Shown here in pieces: positions 46,991 to 56,926 of a stretch of DNA of 64,000 nucleotides. Source of the stretch: Anthopleura xanthogrammica (taxonomy: Eukaryota; Cnidaria; Anthozoa; Actiniaria; Actiniidae); NCBI GenBank assembly GCA_964019055.1, contig OZ025221.1:6292468-6356467 (forward strand). The letters run 5' to 3'. Within the stretch, counting starts at the first letter, position 1; every line of letters starts with the position of its first letter. The position numbers and the translations under genes are program-made. The notes beneath the pieces were generated by a model. The model saw only the letters and a program-made list of their open reading frames with translations. It did no database searches and was not told the origin of the DNA.

Positions 46991-47678
46991 GAAAAAAATG
47001 CTCATTTTTATTGCTTCTTTTGAGTTAATCGATAGTTATATCTCAGTTATTTTATAAAAGAGATAGAAAACTCGTCTTGCTTGTGCCATATTGAGTTATA
47101 TAAGCACTTGGAAAATTACGTGAGCCCTTCGAGAAGAGCGGAGAAGCACTCGTCAACGGCTCGACATAGCACTTAACACTTAACACAAAACACTTAACAT
47201 AGCACGTGCGCTCGATTTCTATCTCTTCAATAATGAATAGACGGCCATTGTTGTCGCATCTGCATAAAAAAAGTATGAATTTTTCTTCCGAAATCTACCA
47301 TGAATCGCTTGATCCTGACTTTGGTTTTGGCAGCAGTATTAATCACTCTGGCTTCAGCAGAAGGTAATTTTACTTGAATTAAAGATCGATAAAACACAAG
47401 CAGTTGTTGTACAAAATATTGGTTGATATTAACGTTAAGTTAGTTCACAATATTTAGCCATGTCTTCTTACAAAATAGGCAGTAATCTCTTTGAATGTGA
47501 CGACAAAACATACCCTTTAGGTGAACAACCCCCGGGGGGGGGGGACTCCGTGGGTAAAGTATCGGGTATGCTCGTCGTATCTCTTAGGGGTAAAAATCAG
47601 CGATTTGGTATCTTTAAGGGTCTTAAATTTGAGGTTTAGCAAATCAGCACTTTCTGGTATCTTTTAGGGTGTTGAAAA

Positions 47679-48894
47679 TAGAGATTACTTCATGAAAAGC
47701 GCGCGCGTACGGGATTTTCGCACGAGTTGGTGAAGTATCTGAAATCGAACGAGTGAGCGCAGCGAACGAGTGAGATTTCTGATACAAAACCAACGAGTGC
47801 GAAAATCCCGTACAAAGCGCTTTTCATGCTGTAATTTATTTATTTTATACATACTGAGATTTTGTTGTTTTTAATTTATTCACATTTAATTGGTTTTCTA
47901 AAACAATTACAAAACTCGTGTAATAATTTCTTTTCGAAAAATTAAGCTTTTACTAGAAGCTATGATGTAAAAATATCAGTAATCATAACTAGTACAAAGT
48001 AAAATCGGTAAGCTAATGAAGTTTTGGCTGATTTTTTTTTCTTTTGGCTTAGTTTGTCACTGTGGGCTGTCTTCGTCTGACGACTCCAACACACGCTTGA
48101 TGCGTTTAAAGCTACGTGTAGACTCTGTTGATTTAAATGAGTGATTTGCGGAATTCGGTGACTTGTTAACGGTGTTGATTGTTATATTAAACTGTCCTCC
48201 GTGAAAAACTGCTCCACTGAAAGGACATGCTGGAGGCAAACTAGAACTTTTCATGAATGAAGATTCACGGCACTCGGTGTGCACTGCACTTTGTAAACTC
48301 GACACTGGCCTTTTTTCTATAGACGTACTTGTAGTATTATTTCCACTCAGAATCAAAGACATGTTTTTCTGTTGTTCGTTTGAGATGGTACTGTAGTTGT
48401 TGACGCTTTGAAGGTTTCTGTGGCCAGATAATTGCGTTATATGAGTTGGCGGGACGTTGTTGTCGTTCAGTTTTTGCATCATAGTTTCATTTTTGGAGTT
48501 GAGAAACTCAGTCAGCAAACTCACATCTCTTCGTGTCTTCGAAAGAGTATTTTTGTTTTTTTGGTCTTCTATAAACTTGTCTATAGGTTTGTCTAGAGAC
48601 ACAAATCTTCTTGATTGTTCAGCCATCCTCACAAATATCTCCTAGCTCTTGATAAGTTTGAAATACGAACAACTAGCGTACACCGAAAATATTATTTTGT
48701 GAAAGCTGCCCGACAAAGCTACCCGCGATGACCGCGAAAACACGATTCGCCTCGACAGTGGTTTGTGATTGGACGAAACGCTTTTTTCACGTGTGAGAAA
48801 TTCATTTCGCCTCTCTGATTGGCTGAAAAAAGTCGCGAACTGGTTTTTCACATAGGGAGATTTGATAAGAAAATCTCAGTATGTATAAAATAAA
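47679..48894 (-). mobile_element. Crypton-like element: hairpin plus inverted-repeat-bounded core
   Basis: The intact relative at 37,426 shows the host sequence GTGTTGAAAA/AGGAACTAG uninterrupted, so this roughly 1.2 kb is an insertion. It consists of a hairpin (47,686-47,833, TTACTTCATGAAAAGCGC arms with a GAGTGAGCGCAGCGAACGAG centre), then a core bounded by the inverted 25-mer that contains TTTATACATACTGAGATTTT (47,839-47,863 and 48,870-48,894). The core encodes the recombinase-like ORF on the minus strand. A CAGCCAATCAGAGAGGCG promoter-like segment lies upstream of its start. Confidence 0.75.
48057..48632 (-). CDS. Crypton-type tyrosine recombinase, internally deleted
   Basis: The uninterrupted ORF has 191 residues from ATG 48,632 (a second in-frame ATG at 48,626 is as likely). 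Residues 1-50 (FVSLDKPIDKFIEDQKNKNT) resemble the SAM-like N-terminus of Crypton/KIAA1958-type recombinases. Residues about 58-95 (VPPTHITQLSGHRNLQSVNN then YSTIS) match the end of the catalytic domain: the GH motif and the nucleophilic tyrosine. The C-terminal part has FSGAVFHGGQFNITIN, a motif I associate with cnidarian Crypton ORFs, and a Ser/acidic end. The arm carrying the first catalytic Arg and the HxxR box, about 200 residues, is absent. Thus it probably cannot recombine alone, although DNA binding or regulation is possible. No frameshift is seen. Confidence 0.65.
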   Translation of the reverse strand: MRMAEQSRRFVSLDKPIDKFIEDQKNKNTLSKTRRDVSLLTEFLNSKNETMMQKLNDNNVPPTHITQLSGHRNLQSVNNYSTISNEQQKNMSLILSGNNTTSTSIEKRPVSSLQSAVHTECRESSFMKSSSLPPACPFSGAVFHGGQFNITINTVNKSPNSANHSFKSTESTRSFKRIKRVLESSDEDSPQ

Positions 48895-49689
48895 AAGAAC
48901 TAGACCATCGTATAATAACGCAATACGTCAGTATGCCTGCGTAGACTCTTTTGATGTACATGAATCCAGTCATTAATAAATATTTTAAACATTTTATCTT
49001 TGATGTATTTTTTGATAGTATTATTTTTGTGCTATCTCTTAGGGGTTAAAATTTGCCATGCCACGCCCTTTTGAAAAACCTTCCGGTATCTTTTAGGGGT
49101 ATTTTTGGAAATTTCCGACGAGCATACCAGATAATTTACCCCCGGAGTCCCCCCCCCCCGGTGAACAACAGACATGGTAAATAAAAAATAAATAAGCGTC
49201 TAAGCTCGACTCTGATGCCAGCTTGATCCGCTTTCTCGCTATTCAGACTATAGCTACGTAAAGCCCATACGACTACCCAGGTTTATCTGCACAACACATT
49301 GTTTTATCTTGTTTTATAGTACAAACATTTTAGGCCTTGAACCAAGGCAAAATGCCATTGCTTCTTGTATTGTCCTAGTCCGCCATTTTTTCTCTCTTGG
49401 TAGCTGGACAAGATTAGACGCGCAAAGGCGCATGGGATTGATTCTTTTTCCCATGAACCACCTAATGTGATTTAATGTAACTTCCAGATACAGAGAATGC
49501 CCGCCTATCCAAGAAAGGAATTTCATGTAAGTGCATAGGTGACAGCGGTGGGCAAAAAAACAGGAACATACTGGTTTCTTGTTTGCCCTCGTGGATGGAG
49601 CTCTTGCAGTTTGGTTGACAAATGTTGTAGACAGTATTGAATCTTCGTGTATAAGCATGACTTAGAGTTGATCTCATTTGACTGTAGCG

Positions 49690-49900
49690 TTAAAATAGTG
49701 ATGATAACTTCGATAAAAAGTTAGTTCCTCGCAGGAGGATTTCTCGTTGTTTGTCTATAAAGCGCCGGCAACTGGATGTCTGATGACATTTTGAATAAAC
49801 GAACGAACGAACAAAAAATACACACACACGCACACACAGACACGCAGACACACAACGACACCAACGACACCAACGACAACTTTTCATTTTCATTTTCATC
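49690..49900. other. Low-complexity ACAC/CGACAC stretch
   Basis: Short (AC)n, GACACCAAC and CATTTT repeats lie just before the copied 5' flank of the PAN pseudogene. The 69-codon minus ORF here is repeat-derived. Confidence 0.6.
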
Positions 49901-49953
49901 TTGAAACTTTTCGAACAGGAATTAATATTTTATGTCATGGGTTTGTACTAAAA

Positions 49954-50263
49954 ATGCTGGCGTCTGCTTTGATCATCTTGCTATTTCCATGGATACAAGT
50001 GCTAGCACAGACTTTCCCAACCAAGTATGAAACTCCAAGGTCATGTAATCAAAAACTACTCCGCCCTACAAACAAGCGAACAATGCATTGACAAATGTGC
50101 ATTGCATGCAGATTGCCACAGCATTAACTACTGCTCCAGTCAAGGCATCTGTGAGGTGAATAATGCTAATCACTTGACTAACCCTGAAAGTCTGGTCTAC
50201 TCGGCTGGTTATCAGTACTTGAACTACTTTTTACGCTCTGTGTCGAGATGCAGTAACAAACTG
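49954..50263 (+). pseudogene. PAN/LamG gene, broken first exon (copy B)
   Basis: The signal peptide and PAN region match exon 1 at 41,405, as does about 55 bp of upstream sequence (ATCTTGAAACTTTTCGAACA). A 14-bp deletion just after the signal peptide shifts the frame. The Cys of the YSAGCQYLNY motif is Tyr. Homology stops at 50,263 in the middle of the exon, where unrelated sequence begins. Exons 2 and 3 are missing. Confidence 0.85.
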
Positions 50264-50403
50264 ACCCGGGGGATCACATGGGGATGATCTGCTGGAATCC
50301 GAAGACCCTGACCCTATATCTAAGACAAGAATATGTTGAAGAAAAAAAACATACCCTGTTAGATATGAATTAAGTATTTACACATTTTCGTTAAGTGTCC
50401 TCA

Positions 50404-51200
50404 CAAGCAGCCCAAGCTCTTTTTCTGTAGTGTTGTGATGAATATTTACGGTAATATTTTGTAATATCAAAATTGGTACTTTTATGAATAAAAATGACTT
50501 ACCTTGATAGCTTGTTAAATGCTTTGATGTCTGGTCGATTTTGAAGCCATTTGAAAGCGTTTTTACGGATCGGAATTGAACAATAGTTGTAGTCAAGTCA
50601 TAATTTCAGCATACGTAAGAGTTGTTCATTGGTATGGCCCGACTTGTTGTTAATCACAACAATGGAATTCGAGTATCTTTTGTTCAAATTCTAAAGATGT
50701 TCAAATTTCGTACAATCTTTGATGTACCTATTGTTCTTAAAGCGCACGAAGTCGAATTTCGAGCGTAGGACCCATTATGGCGTCGCAAGCCAAAGTAAAG
50801 AGTCAGAAGTGAATATATCATGGAAGAAAATATCTTTTAGCATTCATGTTTTAGAAAGAATGCTACTTTGAGCGTACTGGAGAGAAGCATTGGCATGTGT
50901 ACTTTGATTCTGTTGTAAAATTATGGCCGTAGTCTAATTTTTCTTGGATTTATTGAGCTCCGAGTAGAAGTCGGTGTCGCCGTGAGTGTGCAGCCTTCGG
51001 ATTTTCTTTAGTAGGGGAACCAAAATGACGATGACTCCGTAAAAACGCTCTCAAATTGCTTCAAAATCGACCAGACATCAAAACATTTAACAAGCTATCA
51101 AGGTAAGTCATTTTTATTCATAAAAGGAACAATTTTAGATATTACAAAATATTACCGTAAATATTCATCACAACACTACAGAAAAAGAGCTTGGGCTGCC
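50404..51200. mobile_element. Long-arm inverted-repeat element (~170-bp arms)
   Basis: Arm 50,404-50,575 (CAAGCTCTTTTTCTGTAGTG and on) is inverted at 51,029-51,195, ending CACTACAGAAAAAGAGCTTG. The interior of about 450 bp shows no ORF. Confidence 0.8.
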
Positions 51201-51253
51201 CGTGGTTGAGCATCAGACTTTTGTGCGGGAGATCGTGGTTCGAGTCCCGGCCA

Positions 51254-51286
<33 letters not shown>

Positions 51287-51430
51287 AAAGGTGCTGTCTT
51301 TGTTTGCTGTCTACGAATGGTTAGACTTCCGACCCTCAGTACCTACACCTCATACTAACCACCTCTCATGATCGATTATATACATATAAAAAGGGCGCTA
51401 TATAAATCATAATTCATCATCATTATCAAC
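51194..51430 (+). mobile_element. tRNA-derived SINE, family B, copy 2
   Basis: A-box-like GCCCGTGGTTGAGC and B box GGTTCGAGTCCC are followed by CAGGGTCTTAAAATAACTGA. The tail GGGCGCTATATAAATCAT resembles the 3' ends of CR1/L2 LINEs. It starts at the edge of the long-arm element. Confidence 0.75.
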
Positions 51431-51479
51431 ATGTAATTTAGATAAATTACAAAATATTTCGAGACGTGCTTACATACAT

Positions 51480-51508
51480 ACTCTCTCTCTCTCTCTCTCT
51501 CTCTCTAG
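51480..51508. repeat. (CT)n tract, left of the satellite
   Basis: About 14 CT units ending CTCTAGATT, the same junction as the tract at 55,365. Confidence 0.9.
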
Positions 51509-51689
51509 ATTGTCGACTGAGTATTTGCTACGCACTTTCGCTCAAGCGATTTTCTTTGTTAAAATATGTTTAAATTCAAAGCAAAACGATTTAATAATAT
51601 AATTTTCATTATTATCAAGAACTACAGACAACAGTTTTGCTGCATAACTTTTAATTTGTAAGATTTTTTTCGTTCTGAAGTTCGATATG

Positions 51690-52160
51690 GTAGCAAATAC
51701 GCACTTGACGGCAGATCGACCCTTTTTTTCACAAAAATCAAAAACTTTTAAAGATTTCAAAGGTCTCCAAGGCAACCTTCTTTGCGGTAAAACACTTCTA
51801 AGATCTGTTTTATTTTAAGTTTTCAAAAAAAAAAAAAAAAATTACCAAAAAATCAAGACCTAGGGTTAGGATTGAACATTCGATTTTGTTTGAAATTTTC
51901 AAAAATTGCGCAGCAGTGTTTTTTGCCTATAATTCTTTTCACCCTTCTTCTGGTGAATTTATTTTAACGGGAACAGTAAGGTAGAGATAAAATAAAGTAT
52001 CTGACAAAGTTTGGAAGGAATTTGTCTTATTTTACAACTTTTACGAAGAAAACTTTTTTATAGTAGCAAATACGCACTGGGTAGCAAATACGCACTAGTG
52101 AGGTAGCAAATACGCATCTTAACCCTAACCCACCCTATGAGCTAAGGTAGCAAATACGCA
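51690..52160. repeat. GTAGCAAATACGCA motif cluster
   Basis: Exact copies lie at 51,690, 52,063, 52,081, 52,103 and 52,147, and again at 55,338 beyond the satellite. Spacings of 22 and 44 suggest a decayed 22-bp tandem. TTAACCCTAACCC lies between two of them. Confidence 0.75.
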
Positions 52161-52439
52161 TTCTATCTCTATGCCTGTAAAATGATGTTTTTTTAAGCTG
52201 CATACACATTTTTGGAGGATTTCTACGATAATAAATGATTTTTGGGGTTGTTTTATTGAAAGTTGACGAATTTGTTCACGAAATAAATGTAAATTTTGCT
52301 ATCTTTTAGAAATATATATGTGCTTCTAACGTTAACATAGCGCGTTGCTTCAAAGAATATACAAGCGTATATTTAATAAATTGAACATTAAAAACACTGC
52401 TTTATTGCTGGATTTACAAAATCTAGCTATAGCTGTGTT

Positions 52440-54823
52440 TTATAATAGTAATACATTTATCAAGTGTAGTTTGATGTTTAGTAACTTTGCGCACGACAAT
52501 AGTAATACATTTATCAAGTGTAGTTCGATGTTTAGTAACTTTGAGCACGACAATAGTAATACATTTATCAAGTGTAGTTTGATGTTTAGTAACTTTGCGC
52601 ACGACAATAGTAATACATTTATCAAGTGAAGTTTGATGTTTAGCAACTTTGCGCACGACAATAGTAATACATTTATCAAGTGCAGTTTGATGTTTAGTAA
52701 CTTTGCGCACGACAATAGTAATACATTTATCAAGTGTAGTTTGATGTTTTGTAACTTTGCGCACGACAATAGTAAAACATTTATCAAGTGTTGTTTGATG
52801 TTTAGCAACTTTGCGCACGACAATAGTAATACATTTATCAAGTGTAGTTTGATGTTTAGTAACTTTGCGCACGACAATAGTAGCACATTTATCAAGTGTA
52901 GTTCTATGTTTAGTAACTTTGCGCACGACAATAGTAATACATTTATCAAGTGAAGTTTGATATTTAGTAACTTTGCGCACGACAATAGTAATACATTTAT
53001 CAAGTGAAGTTTGATATTTAGTAACTTTGCGCACGACAATAGTAATACATTTATCAAGTGTAGTTTGATGCTTAGTAACTTTGCGCACGACAATAGTAAT
53101 ACATTTATCAAGTGTAGTTTGATATTTAGTAACTTTGCGCACGACAATAGTAGCACATTTATCAAGTGTAGTTCGATGTTTAGTAACTTTGCGCACGACA
53201 ATAGTAATACATTTATCAAGTGAAGTTTGATATTTAGTAACTTTGCGCACGACAATAGTAATACATTTATCAAGTGAAGTTTGATATTTAGTAACTTTGC
53301 GCACGACAATAGTAATACATTTATCAAGTGTAGTTTGATGTTTAGCAACTTTGCGCACGACAATAGTAATACATTTATCAAGTGCAGTTTGATGTTTAGT
53401 AACTTTGTGCACGACAATAGTAATACATTTATCAAGTGTAGTTTGATGTTTAGCAACTTTGCGCACGACAATAGTAATACATTTATCAAGTGCAGTTTGA
53501 TGTTTAGTAACTTTGTGCACGACAATAGTAATACATTTATCAAGTGCAGTTTGATGTTTAGTAACTTTGTGCACGACAATAGTAATACATTTATCAAGTG
53601 TAGTTTGATGTTTAGCAACTTTGCGCACGACAATAGTAATACATTTATCAAGTGCAGTTTGATGTTTAGTAACTTTGTGCACGACAATAGTAATACATTT
53701 ATCAAGTGTAGTTTGATGTTTAGCAACTTTGCGCACGACAATAGTAATACATTTATCAAGTGCAGTTTGATGTTTAGTAACTTTGTGCACGACAATAGTA
53801 ATACATTTATCAAGTGTAGTTTGATTTTTAGCAGCTTTGCGCACGACAATAGTAATACATTTATCAAGTGCAGTTTGATGTTTAGTAACTTTGCGCACGA
53901 CAATAGTAGCACATTTATCAAGTGCAGTTTGATGTTTAGTAACTTTGCGCACGACAATAGTAATACATTTATCAAGTGTAGTTTGATGTTTAGTAACTTT
54001 GTGCACGACAATAGTAATACATTTATCAAGTGTAGTTCGATGTTTAGTAACTTTGCGCACGACAATAGTAATACATTTATCAAGTGTAGTTTGATGTTTA
54101 GTAACTTTGCGCACGACAATAGTAATACATTTATCAAGTGTAGTTCGATGTTTAGTAACTTAACGCACGACAATAGTAATACATTTATCAAGTGTAGTTC
54201 GATGTTTAGTAACTTAACGCACGACAATAGTAATACATTTATCAAGTGTTGTTTGATGTTTAGTAACTTTGCGCACGACAATAGTAATACATTTATCAAG
54301 TGTAGTTTGATATTTAGTAACTTTGCGCACGACAATAGTAGCACATTTATCAAGTGTAGTTCGATGTTTAGTAACTTTGCGCACGACAATAGTAATACAT
54401 TTATCAAGTGAAGTTTGATATTTAGTAACTTTGCGCCCGTTAATAGTAATACATTTATCAAGTGTAGTTCGATGTTTAGTAACTTTGCGCACGACAATAG
54501 TAATACATTTATCAAGTGTAGTTCGATGTTTAGCAGCTTTGCGCACGACAATAGTAATACATTTATCAAGTGTAGTTTGATATTTAGTAACTTTGCGCAC
54601 GACAATAGTAATACATTTATCAAGTGAAGTTTGATATTTAGTAACTTTGCGCACGACAATAGTAATACATTTATCAAGTGTAGTTTGATGCTTAGTAACT
54701 TTGCGCACGACAATAGTAATACATTTATCAAGTGTAGTTCGATGTTTAGTAACTTTGCGCACGACAATAGTAATACATTTATCAAGTGTAGTTTGATGTT
54801 TAGTAACTTTGTGCACGACAATT
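52440..54823. repeat. 54-bp satellite array, about 44 copies
   Basis: Units run AATAGTAATACATTTATCAA, GTGTAGTTTGATGTTTAGTA, ACTTTGCGCACGAC. Variants (GTGCAG, AGCAAC, GTGCAC, GATATTT, TAGCACATT) are ordered rather than random, including a 108-bp dimer pattern at about 53,330-53,820. The consensus has no stop in several frames and is a multiple of three, which produces ORFs up to 793 codons. Confidence 0.97.
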
Positions 54824-55360
54824 ATAGTTGATTCATTCATTCAAGTTAGCAAGCAGTAATTCAATCAGTCTTTCGTTAAATAATAATATCTATAAGCCTT
54901 CACATCCATCTCTTTTAACTTTCATCCCATCCATCAATTGGTTAATTCCGCCATTCATTCATTCATTTATTAAACCAATACTATCGTATCTTCATACACT
55001 TTTCTTTGCGTTTCATATAAGCTATAATTCATTCATTTGTCGATTTATTTTTCAAAGAAAATCCTTATACAATTACTATGATTTGTATTCTGCCTCATAC
55101 AATATTCAATAATGTATCATTCATATACATTTCAAGAATCAAACCGATAATCTTATATTATTTGGTGTCCTAGCGCAGCACAAATGATAAGGCTTATGTT
55201 AACAATTCCTCAGTTTTAATGTTATATGGAACACGAGAGTAAATTTCAACAATCATAAAACTGACAGCAAACTTGTATTACATATATTTTGAACAAAAAC
55301 CCTTTTTATTCAAAATTTACCGTGTGTATCTCGTACCGTAGCAAATACGCACATGAATCT

Positions 55361-55364
<4 letters not shown>

Positions 55365-55405
<41 letters not shown>
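55365..55405. repeat. (CT)n tract, right of the satellite
   Basis: About 20 CT units ending CTCTAGATT. From 54,832 to 55,360 there is AT-rich sequence with CATTCATT words and no gene. Confidence 0.9.
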
Positions 55406-55528
55406 GATTAAGCATTCAAGAAAGGATAGGCTGCAAGGTAGTTTCAAAGGAATATTCAAATTTAAACGACGGACTGCTTTGACTTTGACCAGTTAACCGA
55501 TGTATGGAAAGTGGTGAATAGTTTGAAT

Positions 55529-56926
55529 TTAATGATCACAGAAACGAGAACAGTTCAGCTTCAAGTTTCCAGTTATCTTGTCATGAAAATCCGTCCACTT
55601 GATGACATTCCCCTCTGCTGTAGAACACTTGTTTGCAAGGGCTGATATCTCGTCTGCTGTCAGCACCTTATCCCACATGTTAACACTCGTCAGGCTTCCT
55701 TGAAGGGCCTGAATACTTTCAAAGCCTCCCTTGTAGGAATCCTGATCTTGTCCAAGGAAAACTACTCCCTTCTGAATAACATGCCCTTTTTTCAGGTTTT
55801 TACCTTGACCTTTTGATGTTCCATCGATGTACATGGAGTAACTCCCATCCACATTGGTCCACGTAAGACAGATGTGATGCCACTGACCATCAACGACTGA
55901 AGGAAAAGTACTATAATTTTGAAAAGAAAACAATTACAGTTAAATTCCCTGAATTATCAAAGAACAACTGTGAAGGAAAAACAAAACATCACAACCAGTT
56001 AGTTACCAGGGTTTTGTTGGACAGAGTGCTGGGAAAACCAGAAAAAAAGTGTAATAGTAAACGAAAAAATACCAACTTCTACTTCAATTGTTAGTTAACA
56101 GTAAAGTTTCATTTAAAAAATTTATTCTTTTGTCAGTTAACAGTTATTTTTAAAGTCCTTTGTCAGTTGTCAGCTAACCCCAGTCATCCAGATCCTCGAG
56201 TAACCTCATGCACTTACCGTTGTTCTTCATTGATCTGTATTACTGTCTTAGTCGTCACAAAAATAACCAGTATCTCGTTCGCATTTATTCCTTTAGCTGC
56301 ATAGCTAAACGCTGTGTGTATGGTAGTACTTGTATCGACTTGTACCCACATGCTGAGGGTGAATGCTGTCAGCTGGTTGAATGGGTTCTCGTACATAACG
56401 GAATTGTTGACTGTTTTGCTTGGAAACTTTAACACTTTATGTTTGTCTAAAGAAAGAAATTAAAATTAATAAGTTTTGATGTCGTAGAAGCGATTAAATA
56501 TTTATAAATCAATTTTCCTGTTCTATTCATTAATTTACCTTCACAAGAGTTGCACTTGTATTCCTGACCGTTGTTCGGACGACACTCAAGAGGGTAGCTG
56601 CACAGTTTGTTACTGCATCTCGACACAGATCGTAAAAAGTAGTTCAAGTACTGACAACCAGCCGAGTAAACCAGACTTTCAGGGTTAGTCAAGTGATTAG
56701 CATTATTCACCTCACAGATCCCTTGACTGGAGCAGTAGTTAATGCTGTGGCAATCTGCATGCAATGCACATTTATCACTACACTGATTGCTTGTCTGCAG
56801 GGCGGAGTAGGTTTTGATTACATGACCTTGGAGTTTCATACTTGGTTGGGAATACGATGAACGGCAAGTCTGTGCTAGCACTTGTATCCATGGAAACAGC
56901 AAGATAATGGCGGAATACGTCAGCAT
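55529..56926 (-). CDS. Secreted PAN/apple plus LamG protein, copy C
   Basis: Exons 56926-56539, 56446-56218 and 55910-55529 give 332 residues in frame. The third exon must start after ATTATAG, not at the nearer CCTTCAG, as in its paralogues. Domains are as in copy A: a signal peptide, the PAN region with CALHADCHSINYCSSQGICE, and a LamG fold with DGQWHHICLTW. The second exon differs most from copies A and D: the stretch around SYAAKGINANEILVIFVTTK replaces STAGQDNGLSVEVRSTE, so this loop of the LamG fold has diverged or been exchanged. It is transcribed toward the satellite array. No inactivating change was found. Confidence 0.87.

Larger units (their letters stand above)
47530..49160. mobile_element. 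Mutator-like MITE with 9-bp target duplication, split by a Crypton
   Basis: The GC-rich ends and ATGCTCGTCG arms match 37,285-37,685. GTGAACAAC flanks both sides (47,521-47,529 and 49,161-49,169), and the duplicated locus at about 33,890 has it once, in GGTGAACAACAGACATGG. A 9-bp target duplication suits Mutator-like elements. The interior is interrupted from 47,679 to 48,894. Confidence 0.85.
47265..49395 (+). repeat. Segmental inverted duplication, copy 2
   Basis: Partner of 33,010-34,160. The two copies reveal each other's insertions: in this copy a MITE follows GTGAACAAC, while in the other a LINE follows GTTTGTACTA. Confidence 0.8.
47300..49640 (+). pseudogene. Anemone sodium-channel-toxin-like precursor gene, frameshifted
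   Basis: Exon 1 (47300-47363) encodes a hydrophobic signal peptide, MNRLILTLVLAAVLITLASA, ending in a GTAATT donor (phase 1). Exon 2 (about 49488-49640, after CTTCCAG) continues in phase and begins with a short acidic/basic pro-region and a Cys-x-Cys pair. At a run of seven A's (49,554-49,560) the frame breaks: the upstream frame reaches a premature stop, while the remaining Cys, Cys and Cys-Cys motifs lie in the +1 frame up to a TGA at 49,638. The overall six-Cys order resembles the anemone type I/II neurotoxin fold. The intron holds a MITE carrying a Crypton. It is a pseudogene unless the A run is a sequencing error. Family membership is judged from Cys spacing only. Confidence 0.5.

Noticed and set aside
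52118..52131. Interstitial telomere repeat
   Set aside because: Only about two CCCTAA units are present, which is expected by chance in this AT-rich region.
52440..54823. CRISPR array
   Set aside because: Units are contiguous with no unique spacers, and the genome is eukaryotic.
52423..54840. Overlapping ORFs of 793, 563 and 376 codons on both strands
   Set aside because: A stop-free unit of 54 bases opens several frames at once. There is no signal of codon selection, splice site or start context.
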